Part shown: positions 45,140 to 55,902 of the stretch, one piece after another | Layout: the number at the start of each line of letters is the position of its first letter | Numbering within the stretch: the stretch's first letter is position 1 | Notes under the pieces: generated by a model | The model's input: the letters and a program-made list of their open reading frames with translations, nothing else | What the model was told of the DNA's origin: nothing | Databases searched by the model: none | Made by a program: the position numbers and the translations under genes | Source of the DNA: Gnetum montanum | Lineage: Eukaryota; Streptophyta; Gnetopsida; Gnetales; Gnetaceae | Assembly: GCA_015680685.1 (NCBI GenBank) | Contig: MNCI01026340.1 | Location: 128,322 to 192,321 of the forward strand | DNA: 64,000 bases | Reading direction: 5' to 3'

Positions 45140-45983
45140 TGATGAGCTACGATATTGGGGTTGCAATATCACATCCACGATATTAGGTCTGCGATATCAG
45201 AGCTTGCCAAGCGATATTGAACATCCGATGTCAGAACCTATCTCATCACCTATAAATAAGAGGTGAGTGCACTTGGTTTGGAAATAGGTTAGTTATTTTT
45301 TCTTAGTCCCTTACCCAAACTCTTGTACTTTTTCCTTCTTAGAGTTAGAATTATTTCTGAGTTCCCACAGTAGGAGTCATAAAGTGAACAAATCTTTATT
45401 CGAGCATTGTGTAAGTACACCTTGTGGCCAGAAATAAAGATGAACTTTGTGATCAACCTTGAAAAATTTAGAATAGCTTATTTATTACATTTAATGTTAT
45501 TTATAGTTATTTAATGCTTTTCTTAGTTAATTAATGTTCTCTCTCTCTCACCTTGTTAACTCTTCCAAGTAAGCACACTCAGTACGACCACTTCAAGCAT
45601 ACGCGGAACACTTGATAACCCAGTAATGATTAGCATTTGGTAATCCCAACAATGTTGCACTAGTTTAGGATGTGTATGGCAAGTGGGAATGGATGTTGGT
45701 GTTAAGACTAGTTAGATCTTAGTTGATTAGTTAAATTAAATTAGTTACTTAATTATTTCACTTTTCCCTTTCTAGCATCAAGACATAAAACATAAAAAAA
45801 AATATAAAAATCATATACCTCAAGTTTACTTAACCATACAAGTAAGCTTAAAAAGACAATGATTGACTAACCCATCCTTGTTCTGTGAAGGTGCATAAGC
45901 ACTTAGTCCTTGGAACTTGATCGAATCATGTGTGGATGCTTGTATTCATATGGTTGAGTGTATGGGTACCTCACCACTCATCA
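45140..45983 (+). repeat. Element B 5' LTR
   Basis: TGATGAGC ... CCACTCATCA, with TATA box CTATAAATAAG at 45250-45260 and a CpG and GATAT-rich U3 tip. It pairs with 54247-55105; the 3' copy is 15 bases longer, with scattered mainly transition differences. Confidence 0.9.
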
Positions 45984-46002
45984 TTGGCATCATTGCTGGG
46001 GA
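45984..46002 (+). other. Element B primer binding site
   Basis: TTGGCATCATTGCTGGGGA, directly after the LTR; a diverged Athila/Tat-type PBS. Confidence 0.75.
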
Positions 46003-46118
46003 ATTTGTTGTTTGTGTGATAACTAGAACTTAGGAAACCTTCCCATCATTGGAATGAACCCTTAGGGTTGGTTATTTTACAATCATTAAGAGGAATATCA
46101 CACATTGAATAGACAATC

Positions 46119-48060
46119 ATGTCTCCTTCTTCTTACGAGAGTGCTTCACCACCTAGGTCTAATACAGGGAACAATTGGAGCTGTAGTACACATGATGACT
46201 TGCCAGTACCCCAATAGTTTCGTGTGGTCTACATTCATCTCGATGAGTATATACAAGACTTTACCTTTATGCTCCACCAGGATGAGCAACTGTTTTGGCA
46301 AGATTTAGAAGGTAACATAGTGTTACCTCCTGATCGCTCAGTCCCAAGCATGCTTCTTCATGCTCTCACATGAATACTTATAGGTAGAATATGTTGTGCA
46401 TGAACACGACTCGAGATACTATCAACCCATGGAGGCACAACATCAAAGGGACCTACAATAGTAGACACATCACAAATCTCAGAAGGATAAGTGGTCTCAG
46501 GATGTCCTGCATGTTCAAAGTGAAAATGAGGATGGTGAACCTACCTCAGGAGGTTTTCCATGAAATGATGTTTCTCCCATTGACTTTGGTCAAGGGGCTG
46601 TGTATTAGGACTTTCACTCAACCATCCATAACCCAAGTTCTGATACCAATGAACACAAAGGATCCAAAAAGGAACACAAACGCATGATAAATATGGACAT
46701 TCTGATCATAACTGTGATCAAGGCCACAACATCGAAGAGAAGGTGGTTGGCACCGTCATGGTACCAGTCCTTCTTCCTCTTCACCTTCATCATCTCCTTC
46801 ACCCTCTCCTTCAGGATCTAAATACAGTCGTAAAGGAAAAGACCCTGATGATAATGGTAAGTAGAATATAGATCACAGATGAAACAATCGAGAAAGGGGA
46901 TGAGGGCATTCTAGAGAAACTCATCATGAAAGAAGGGAGAGTAGGGAACATCGTAGGCATCATAGATGCCATAGACAATACAATCACGATGAACCCCTAC
47001 TCCCTACCTAAAGTATGCTAGATATAACCGAGGCCATTAGTATCCCAACAAGGCACCAAAAAGATAGTAGAATCAAAAGATTGGACATGAATAACATCCC
47101 ATGATTTAAAGTGGGATATAATGCTGATCCTCAAAACCATCTACAAGCATTTCACGATGCATGTGCCTTACAAAATATAGATAAAAAATGGAAAAAACTT
47201 AAGTTATTTCCATGGACACTAGTCAAAGAAGCGGAAATTGGTACTAGTCCTTAGAACTGGAATCCATTCACTGATGGAGTACCATGTTAGAACTATTCAA
47301 CGATAAGTATTAGATGTACTCATGAGTGTCCAACCTACGAAAGCAAATCCAAGGATGGAAACAAGGAGGACACGAACCCTTGGATGCTACCATGAGCCGA
47401 TACTATGCATTATTACATCGTTGCCTTGGCCATGATTACTCACAAAGGGAACAACTACGTCATCTCGTATATGGGCTTAGGCATGAAACACAAAGAACCC
47501 TTGGGACTTATGCCCAAGGAAGGCTATCTGAGCTTAGGGTCCATCAAGTACAAAGATTGTTAGAGTAAGTTTCTAAAGAGGAAGGTGAGTTAAGAAAAAG
47601 AGAGAGTGCGGAAGAACATAATAGAGATCCTTCCCTCTGAAGGAAAGAAGTTAGATTTTGTGAGGATGAAGAAGAGTCACCACTCGAAGAGATGATGAAT
47701 AGGTAAACCTTACCCATTCAAAAATTTGCATCAAAATTATTGGCAAAGGTAGATCAAATATGAGACTCTCTAGATAATAAATTCCAAACTGTTCTCAAAA
47801 TAGTAGAGGAGTCTAGAGAACAAGGTAGTGATTGAGAAAGGAGAAAAAAGAGAGAAGCTGAATATGCACATAACAAAGGTAAGGGCAAAGTTGCCATCAT
47901 TGAAGAGGTTGTGGATTCAGATACAGACAATGATGGTGGATGTGAGATATGCCAATATGATCATCCTAAGGGATGTTACCCTATAATCTCACATCTACAA
48001 GAGTCTGGGGTGTATGCACTCAACCCACGATTAAATAGAAGGCAAATACCCTGAAGGTTA
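46119..48060 (+). pseudogene. Element B: Gag, broken
   Basis: Likely start ATG 46119 (MSPSSYESASPP), 117 bases past the PBS. The N-terminal domain is shared with element A (EYIQDFTFMLHQDEQLF, GNIVLPPDRS). An arginine- and serine-rich middle follows (about 46.75-46.98 kb, with SPSPSGS-type repeats). The capsid part includes ORF 47326-47568 (NLRKQIQGWKQGGHEPLDAT, ALLHRCLGHDY). Near 47.94 kb lies CEICQYDHPKGCYP, the same knuckle-like cluster as in A, and then VYALNPRL. Several frame changes (start frame and capsid frame differ) and TAG/TGA codons break it. Confidence 0.7.
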
Positions 48061-48363
48061 CCTTATCCCCAAGGTAACCCAAGAAAGTTCCACCAACCCT
48101 TGATGTATTATCCAAGTGGAACTCCACCACAACCAAATGAGTAGTATCAATAGTGGAAACATCCACAATCATGGGGAATGCCACCACCATGTCAACAGTA
48201 CCCTTACTATTAACCTGACCCATATGGATACTACATGCAGTAGCCAATCTCTCCATGTGACTCCACTAGTCATGTCACTCCCCAACCTCACTACCAAGCC
48301 CATGAGTATTATAGAACTCCTTCTCCTAGGGTTGATGTTCCACAAACATACTATCCTTCTCAT

Positions 48364-48813
48364 ATGACTACATCTCTTCCACCCTTAGCTCCATTACCAC
48401 CTACTCCAACTATGCAGGGTGAGCTCCTTGCCCAGCCACAACAATGTAATAGTACAAGGGCTGTTAATCCTCACCCTACTATTGGTTCAGACAATCGTGT
48501 AAAGAAGAGACCTTTCTTTAGGACCAACAGTCCAACCAAGTCCTTACAGTCACAAGCGACTAACTCTTCAAAGGCCTCACCATCATTCGAAACTTCGAAA
48601 CTCCCTTCAAACCAAAGGCCACATTCAACTCATATGATCATGTTGACGCATGCCATTACTAATTGGATTAAGGCTAGCCATCTTCCTAGGAAATTCTCTA
48701 ATACTAGGAGTCCTCTTATATATTTACAAATCACTGGGAATGAACCTTGCAAGGCTCTTTTGGATTTAGGTTCTAGTGTCAACTTAATCTCTCAAGAAAT
48801 GTACAAAGCCTAG
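48364..48813 (+). pseudogene. Element B: aspartic protease domain
   Basis: 149 open codons: a proline-rich linker, then ALLDLGSSVNLISQEMYKA with the D-L-G active site. It ends with TAG at the same point as element A's protease ORF. The frame continues downstream (GGWSYPADF near 48.92 kb; ORF 48983-49177 MGRAWLSTIDACLGICDLSL), which is the strand after the flap and a linker towards RT. Retropepsin processes the polyprotein. Confidence 0.7.
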
Positions 48814-49559
48814 AACCTGTCTCCACTAAAAAAAGTAACATTTGTTTAAAGTTGGCCAACCAGTCCATTACTGTCTCATTAGGACTAATGGAGGACATTG
48901 TTACCACTATTTGTGGATGGTCGTATCCAGCTGATTTCCTAGTGATTCAAGTCAACAACTGTAAGGGGGACTTCCAATCATAATGGGAAGAGCATGGCTA
49001 AGCACAATTGACGCGTGCCTAGGAATATGTGATCTTTCCTTACAAAAATTAATGGAAAATACGTTTGGAAAGATCAAAAAGAAGAAAGTTCCATGCATCA
49101 CATATAGTGACACAGGGTGTAATTGCGTGCAAAAGGCATGGTTCGTACAATGTTTAACATTACCTACACGCAACTAGTGTGCACAAATAACTAACATACA
49201 AAGATGTCTGTATACAGCAGCCACAAGATAGGAAGGCACCCAATGGCTAATAGCTGACCAAGAGAGCAATTCAACTATATGCATGGAACCAACTAAGGGT
49301 TTGACTTGTGCTTACATCGATAGCATAGACACATTAGAGCAAGTCCATTGCCAACTTCCAAGTCTCAACATTAAAAATATCAATTAGGGAAAGTTGGAAA
49401 TCCCTGACAATGTTAAGCAAGAGCCCCTTGAGTTAAATCCATTGCCCACCGGTATAAAGTATACATTTCTCAAAATGGGAAAATCAGTAATTATTAATGC
49501 TAAGCTTGCTCCTCAACAAAAAGAGAGATTGCTGAAAATGGTAAATAAATGATCAAAAG

Positions 49560-50960
49560 CCTTTACTTGGTCATATCTTGAATTAACTAGAATAGATCCT
49601 AGGATATGCCAACATAAAATTTACACTAACCCCTCCATGAAGCCTCAACGATAACTAGAGAGGCGATTAAACCCAAAGCTGAAGTAAGTGGTTAAAGAAG
49701 AAATTAAACAACTTTTAAAAGCTAGGTTCATCTACCTCATTGCTGATAGCAAATGGGTTAGTTCCTTAGTCATTGTGCCCAAAAAGGAAGGTAAATGGAG
49801 GGTGTGTATAGATTTTAGGCTACTAAACATGGCAACATTCAAAGATCACTTCCCATTACCATTTGTTGACCAAGTCTTAGATACCATTGCAAGACATCAC
49901 TATTATAGTTTTCTAGATGGTTACAGTGGATACAATCAAATTCAAATAGCACTAGAAGACCAAGCCAAGATCATGTTCACAAGTCCTTAGAGGACATTTT
50001 CATATAGATGGATGTCATTTGGCTTATGCAATGCTCCTGCAACATTTCAACATTTGGTTCTAAGTATCTTTCAGTAATAAATAGGGAATGGTGTGAAGGT
50101 CTTCATGGATGATTTCTCCACCTACAGCACAGATTTTGAACAAGCACTAGACTAACTAGAGCAAGTACTAAAATGATGTGTTGAAATGAACTTAAGGTTT
50201 AACTGGAAAAAAAGCTATTTAATGGTCCAAGAAGGTGTAGTATTAGGGCATAAGATTTCATAAACAGGGATAGAGGTAGACCTTGAAAAAATCAAAGTCA
50301 TCCAAGAAATCACACACCAACCTAAAACTGTAAAAGATATCCAATCATTCCTTGGACATACTGGCTATTATAGATGCTTTATTAAGAACTTTTCAAAGTT
50401 TGCAAAACCATTGGTTGAATTAATGAAAAAGGATGTGCCCTTTGAATGGACCATGGAATGTGAACTAGTTTTCCAAACCTTAAAACAGAAGCTCGTAGAA
50501 ACACCCGTTCTACAAGCCCCTGACTAGTCTAAATCGTTCCACATAGTGACTAATGCATTCAAATTTTCCCTAGGACCCGTACTTACACAGTTAGATGATC
50601 AGAAGTGACCTTATTACATTCACTATGCAAGTCAAAGTATTGCTGGTACACAGCTTAACTACACCACAACATAAAAGGAGTTAATGGTTGTGGTGTTTTC
50701 ACTAGATAAGTTTAGGCACTATGTATTAAGCTATAAGATATTTGTACACACAGACCATAGTGCAATTCAATTCCTATTGAATAAACCAATGGTGAGCCCT
50801 CGCATCATATAATAGCTCATAATCTTACAAGAGTTCAATCTTACGATGATAGATCATAAAGGGACCAAGAATGTTGTTGTTGATCATTTATCTTAGTTAA
50901 GATGGGACAACAAAGAGGATGAATATCTACTTTCTGATCGCTTTCTTGATGAACTCCTCT
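49560..50960 (+). pseudogene. Element B: reverse transcriptase and RNase H
   Basis: ORF 49688-49990 carries RT fingers and palm: VKEEIKQLLKARFIY, VIVPKKEGKWRVCIDFRLLN, KDHFPLPFVDQ, FLDGYSGYNQI. The catalytic box FMDDFS is at about 50103-50120 with both aspartates present. FLGHTGYYRCFIKNFSK (about 50.35 kb) is the thumb and connection. FHIVTNAFKFSLGPVLTQ (about 50.54 kb) is the RNase H start, where the first catalytic D reads N. HTDHSAIQFLLNK (about 50.75 kb) is near the RNase H end. About ten in-frame stops, largely TAG, and hardly any frameshift. RT copies the element RNA into DNA. Confidence 0.8.
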
Positions 50961-51129
50961 TTGCAGGTGTAGTAAATAAACAATTAACCATAGAGACAAA
51001 TTGGTATAATAGTATTCTTATCTATCTGCTTACACAACAAACACCACAAGGGTTAGACGTTAAAAAAACAACAGTTTCTTCACTGAGCCAAATATTTCAT
51101 GGAAATCAACAGACACCTTTATAAGGTAT

Positions 51130-52348
51130 GTCCCAATGTCTTAGTCTGATGGTGTGTTCCCGATGTAGATTAATTGCACATTCTCAAAGATGCTCATGAT
51201 GGCCCTTGTGGGAGTCATTACATGGGGAGATGAACCACCATTAAAATCCTACTTGTAGGATATTATTGGCCTACATTGTTCCAAGATGCTCATCATTTCA
51301 TCCAATCTTTTGAGTGTTGCCAATGTGATGGGGGAATGACTACTAGAATGGAGGATCCACAACAATGGATTCAACCTTTAGAACCCTTCGACATATGGGG
51401 AATTGATTTTATGGGGCCTATTACACCAATGTCCAATGGAAAAGCCTACATTGTTGTTGCTGTTGACTATTTCACAAAGTGGGTAGAAGAAGCCACTGTT
51501 ATGGACTATACAACATCTACCACTGCACAATTTGTTCAAAAAAAATCATGAATAGGTTTGGTGTGCCTCGTGCACTTATTTCAGATAATGGTACACATTT
51601 CACATGTGCAACTTTTTGGAAGTTGATGCAACGCTTAGGAGTGGAACACAAGCTGACTACACCATATCATCCTCAAGTGAATGGTCAAGTCGAAGTCACC
51701 AATAGGAAGATTACCAAAACATTGACACAAACCATTAGCAAATATAGATGAGACTGGAGCACCAAACTGAACGATGCTCTTTAGGCATACCGCTCCACAT
51801 GGAAACTCCCTATAGGCTACTCTCCCTAAGATTTAGTGTAGGATAAACTTCCCATGCTTTCTATTCAAGCTAAGCTCCCTACACTATCTGTGGTGTGTGA
51901 TCTCAACCTTGACCTTAATCTAGTACAAAAAGAATGGTTAATGAACTTTAGCTTGCTAGATGAGAATCGATTAGCTGCCTTGTCATCCAACGAATTGCAC
52001 AAGGCCTTTACTAAGCAATGTCATGACCTAAAAATAAGAAAAGTTAAATATCAACTAGGAGATAAGGTTCTCTATTGGAACCCCACACACATGCCACAAT
52101 GCACTAAATTTCAAACACTGTGGAAAGGACCTTATATTATTCATGAAACTTTTCCTTTAGGGGTTATGATGATTTACAAACCTGAGAGCCCAGGTAAGAA
52201 ATTGTTGGTCAACATCCAACAAACCAAGCCTTTCCATGAGCCTAGAATAGCTAGTACTAATACTACCTCTGTTGGTGGACAATCCTGCTCATTATTTCAT
52301 ATCTCCTTCCTCCAACTCAGTCGTGGGGGAGAGGGCCACCAATGTTAA
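51130..52348 (+). pseudogene. Element B: integrase
   Basis: A decayed zinc-binding part near 51.15-51.33 kb, then the core: ORF 51276-51551 with WGIDFMGPI (first catalytic D), and ORF 51479-51751 with ALISDNGTHFT (second D) and YHPQVNGQVEVTNR (catalytic E). The frame changes in a run of eight A near 51537-51545, consistent with a one-base slip. ORF 51854-52348 has the C-terminal domain (YQLGDKVLYWN, KGPYIIHE) and ends LQLSRGGEGHQC. All three catalytic residues are preserved. There is no chromodomain, as expected for Athila. Confidence 0.8.
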
Positions 52349-54235
52349 CTATTCTTAGCCCTCAGTTCCTTTTGTATTTTTTTTTTACACATTTTTATCT
52401 TACACATTTTTATTTTACACCATCATTAACATTTTTTATCATTTCTTTGTTTGCTTATTTTTTTTCATCACCTAATAAGTGCTCATGATGTTGGATGATA
52501 CTATAATGGTGTTGATTGCTAATGTTTGGTTTTTACATTTGACTTTTGATGTTGGTACTAAGATATGATTCTTTTGAAAAAATAGGCAATGAATCCACGT
52601 CATCCATTCATCCATTCATCCATTCAACTTTATGGTCTCCCTTGGCTTTGGAACTGTACTATCCCTTTTTCTAAATAAACTTATTAATGAATTGGTGGCT
52701 AGGTATTTTTCAAACCAAGGAAAGACTCAATGGTTGAAAAGGGTGTGACTTCAAGGGGATTCAAGGCACTTGTGCTGGCTATTCTCTTGGGTACTTAGAT
52801 GTTTTTCATTAAGTCTTCTACCATTCCACCATTGACCAAATATTAGGAATTTGAATGAATCAAATACGTCTTTGCATGGTTGGTTCTCACACAAAAAAAA
52901 ATTTGCTACTGAGAATTCAAAGCACACCCCTTAGACATACTAACATAATATGGGCTACAAGCACTAGTTATGGCACTGGAAAGACGTGTTACCCATGCCT
53001 GAAGGTTCCCTCTAACTAAGGCCCTTTCTCACTTCCTGCTTCTCTAATCTTTCCCCTATTGGAATGGTGGTAACTCTATGGACACATTCTTGTTGCTTCA
53101 AGTGGATGGGTTGGTCACATGTGTTGATGCGAGGTCACTAGATGTGGTTGGTTTGAATCTGGATTTGGAATGAATTCTATTCAGTTACCTTAACCATATA
53201 ATACATAAGGGACTTGACACAACCTTGCTCTTGGGATTTCATTCCATCTTCTCCTCTCCTTCACCTCATTTTTCACCTCATTTTCTTCCCATTTTTCACC
53301 TCATTACCAATTTTATGTGTAGTCTATATCTTGGTTAATGCATTCTTATTCTTTGGTAAACTCTTGTGGGTAAGTTCTTAACCCTTGTCTCCATATGTCA
53401 TTCCTAAAGCCTACAAACTCTTTGGTTTGCGATTCTATCAAGGCATAAAAGGCATGAGCCTACTTTGGGGAGGACCCATTGGCATTTATTTTTGGTGCAA
53501 TTGTTAAGTCCTTTCCCTTAAACATTCTTTGCAATCAACCATTTCTCATTTCATCCCCATCCATGACATCCATTTTATTGGCTTCACCATTGTTATTTCT
53601 CTCATCTTTCTTCTTCCTTTAGTTTTTGCACCCTATTGCTACCGAAGGCTTGCTCTTAGTCGTGGGGACCCTATCACAAATTTTTCCATTTTATTACCTA
53701 TCTCACCCCTACACCTTAGGTAGTTATCAGTTATACACCTCTAACCCAATATTTGCCATACCCACAACCTAGCCAATGTGCTTCATATCGAGGCAAGGTG
53801 TCAACTATATCATATCTTATTTATCCTTGCTAATTCGTGACTGTGTTGTGTGTGCAAATGGTGATCACACGAACAATGGACTGGGATAAGAGGGAGCACT
53901 CAGGATGAACTGGAGTTGGATCATTTATGCAAGGAACAAGTTGGTCTTGTAGCTATGGATAAACAATAGAGTGCACAATTTCAACATCACCAGTAATGCG
54001 TCTTATTTTCTTTTCTCTCTCTTTTTCTCTTCAAGCTATCAAATGAGGGTCTAGATGTCATTTATGTATAGTGTTCACCACAATGGTTATGAACACCAAT
54101 GCTATAATATGTTGTCGATCCATTCATCGGGCATTTTGAGTCTATCACACCATGTCATCGTCAGTTGTCATTCAGTCAATAATCCCATAACTTCCCAATA
54201 TTTTTTAAGGAACTCAAGGATGAGTTTTCATTCAA
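52349..54235 (+). other. Element B long 3' non-coding region
   Basis: 1.9 kb without a plausible element ORF, homologous to 998-2893 of element A. It starts with TTTTACAC-type repeats, has a CATTCATC tetranucleotide run near 52600-52625 and then fairly conserved DNA. In Athila this position often holds an env-like ORF, but none is recognisable here. Confidence 0.6.
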
Positions 54236-54246
54236 TCATGGGGGTA
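54236..54246 (+). other. Element B polypurine tract
   Basis: TCATGGGGGTA directly before the 3' LTR, the same as in A and C. Confidence 0.8.
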
Positions 54247-55105
54247 TGATGAGCCGCAATATCAAGGCCATGATATCGCATCCACGATATTGGATTTGCG
54301 ATATCGGAGCCTACCAAGCAATATCAGACATCTGATGTTGGAACATGTTCCATCGCCTATAAATAAGAGGCAAGAGTACTTAGTTTGGTAATAGGTTAGT
54401 TAGTTTTTTAGTCCCTTACCCAAACTCTTGTACTTTTCCCTTCTCAGAGTTAGAATTATTTCTAAGTTCCAACAATAGGAGTCATAAAGTGAAAAGATCT
54501 TTATTCAAGCATTGTGTACCTAAGCACACCTTGTGGAGGGAAATAAAGACAAACTTTGTGATCAACCTTATAGCATTTAGAATAGCTTATTTATTACATT
54601 TAATTTTATGTATAGTTATTTAATGCTTTTCTTAGTTAATTAATGTTCTCTCTCTCTCACCTTGTTAACTCTCCCAAGTAAGCACACTCAGTACAACTAC
54701 TTCGAACATACGTGGAACACTTGGTAACCTAGTAATGATTAGTGTTTGGTAATCCTAGTAGTGTTGCACTAGTTTAGGATGTGTATGGCAAGTGCGAATG
54801 GATGCTAGTGTTAGGACTAGTTAGAGCATAGTTGATTAGTTAAATTAAATTAGTTACTTAATTATTTCACTTCTCCATTTCTAGCACTAGAACATAAAAC
54901 ATAAAAAAAAATATAAAAATCATACACCTCAAGTTTACTTAACCATACAATCATGCCATACAAGTAAGCTTGGGAAGACAATGATTGACTAACCCATCCT
55001 AGTTCTTTGAAAGTGCATAAGCACTTAGTCCTTGGAATTTGATCGGATCATGCATGGATGCTCGTATTCGTATGGTAGAGCATAGGGGTACCTCGCCACT
55101 CATCA
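54247..55105 (+). repeat. Element B 3' LTR
   Basis: TGATGAGCCG ... CCACTCATCA with CTATAAATAAG at 54357-54367. A poly-A signal is not obvious. Confidence 0.9.
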
Positions 55106-55110
55106 GAAAA
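55106..55110. repeat. Element B target site duplication, right copy (gaaaa)
   Basis: Exact copy of 45135-45139. Confidence 0.85.
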
Positions 55111-55605
55111 TATAAGAAAATAACACAGACAATAAACTATAGGAAACAATCCATAGCTACCTTTAGAATTAGATTGTGATTTACTATGACTTGCAGTTAC
55201 CTTGCAATTACTTGCCTAGGTTATAAAAACACTTAAATGATACTAAAAAACTAACAAACTAAACATGACTCCTACTACTACAAAGACATATTCATCATCA
55301 TCATCATCCTAGCCTTGTCCCAACAAAATGAAGTTGATGCCATAAGTTCATTTTCACCATTCACCTTTATGAAGAGCTAGATCTTTGTTTAATGGTAAGT
55401 CTTTGCCCATTTTCCATAGCAACCCAACCTTGTGACTATTGCACATTGCATTAGGAAAATTCCCTATCATCTACAAAATCTAAACAAGAACTCACCCATG
55501 AGATTTGGCAAAGTTTTAAAACTAGTTACCAACTTAACGCTAACCCTCCTCTTTTGGTATCTAGGCTTGGGACTAACATTGGTGAATTTGGATGTCATCA
55601 TTATA
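55111..55605 (-). other. Probable continuation of element F LTR, then unassigned DNA
   Basis: The first part carries ACTATGACTTGCAGTTACC (about 55190-55210), a motif repeated in the F LTR left of element B. The outer end of the LTR cannot be fixed. The remainder has no gene. Confidence 0.4.
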
Positions 55606-55902
55606 TAGCCTAGGTTTTGGCTTTAGGCATAGGAACCTCACTTGATCTTAAGAGATGGGGGTCAGGGCAAGATGTGTGTAGTATAAGGATGCATCCTAGT
55701 TGTCTTAAGATAGTGACTTCACATGAATGAATGTTTGTGTTCATGTATTTTTGTGTGTGTTCCACGAGCACAAATGTACATGCAAGCAAAACCATCATCT
55801 TAAGATAATTAAAACATGTCACTATACTATATGCATCTAGTCTTAATTCTCCTCTTTGAAGAATAGGGAAGGTTCTTATGCCTAAAGCCAAAGCCTAGGC
55901 TA
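55606..55902. mobile_element. MITE-like element with 33-bp terminal inverted repeats
   Basis: 55606-55638 and 55870-55902 are inverted repeats differing at two of 33 positions, beginning TAGCCTAGG and including GGCTTTAGGCATA. The 231-base interior has no real ORF and contains CTTAAGAT motifs on both sides. I see no clear target duplication at these exact ends, so the superfamily is undetermined. Confidence 0.6.

Larger units (their letters stand above)
45140..55105 (+). mobile_element. Element B: structurally complete Athila-like Ty3/gypsy retrotransposon
   Basis: 9966 bases, LTRs 45140-45983 and 54247-55105, perfect 5-bp target duplication, PBS, gag, protease, RT, RNase H, integrase, a 1.9 kb non-coding 3' region and a polypurine tract, all in canonical order. 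The RT box is FMDDFS, as in Athila. There is no env-like ORF in the 3' region. Numerous stops (mostly TAG) and frameshifts make it non-autonomous now. It is the best reference in the window for the family that includes A and C. It was inserted in the LTR region of chromovirus F. Confidence 0.9.

Noticed and set aside
52349-54235. Env-like ORF in the position known from Athila
   Set aside because: No long frame, signal peptide or membrane segments readable in either A or B.
55610-55891. 93-codon - strand ORF
   Set aside because: It lies entirely inside the inverted-repeat element, and its ends are the inverted repeats themselves; most likely chance.
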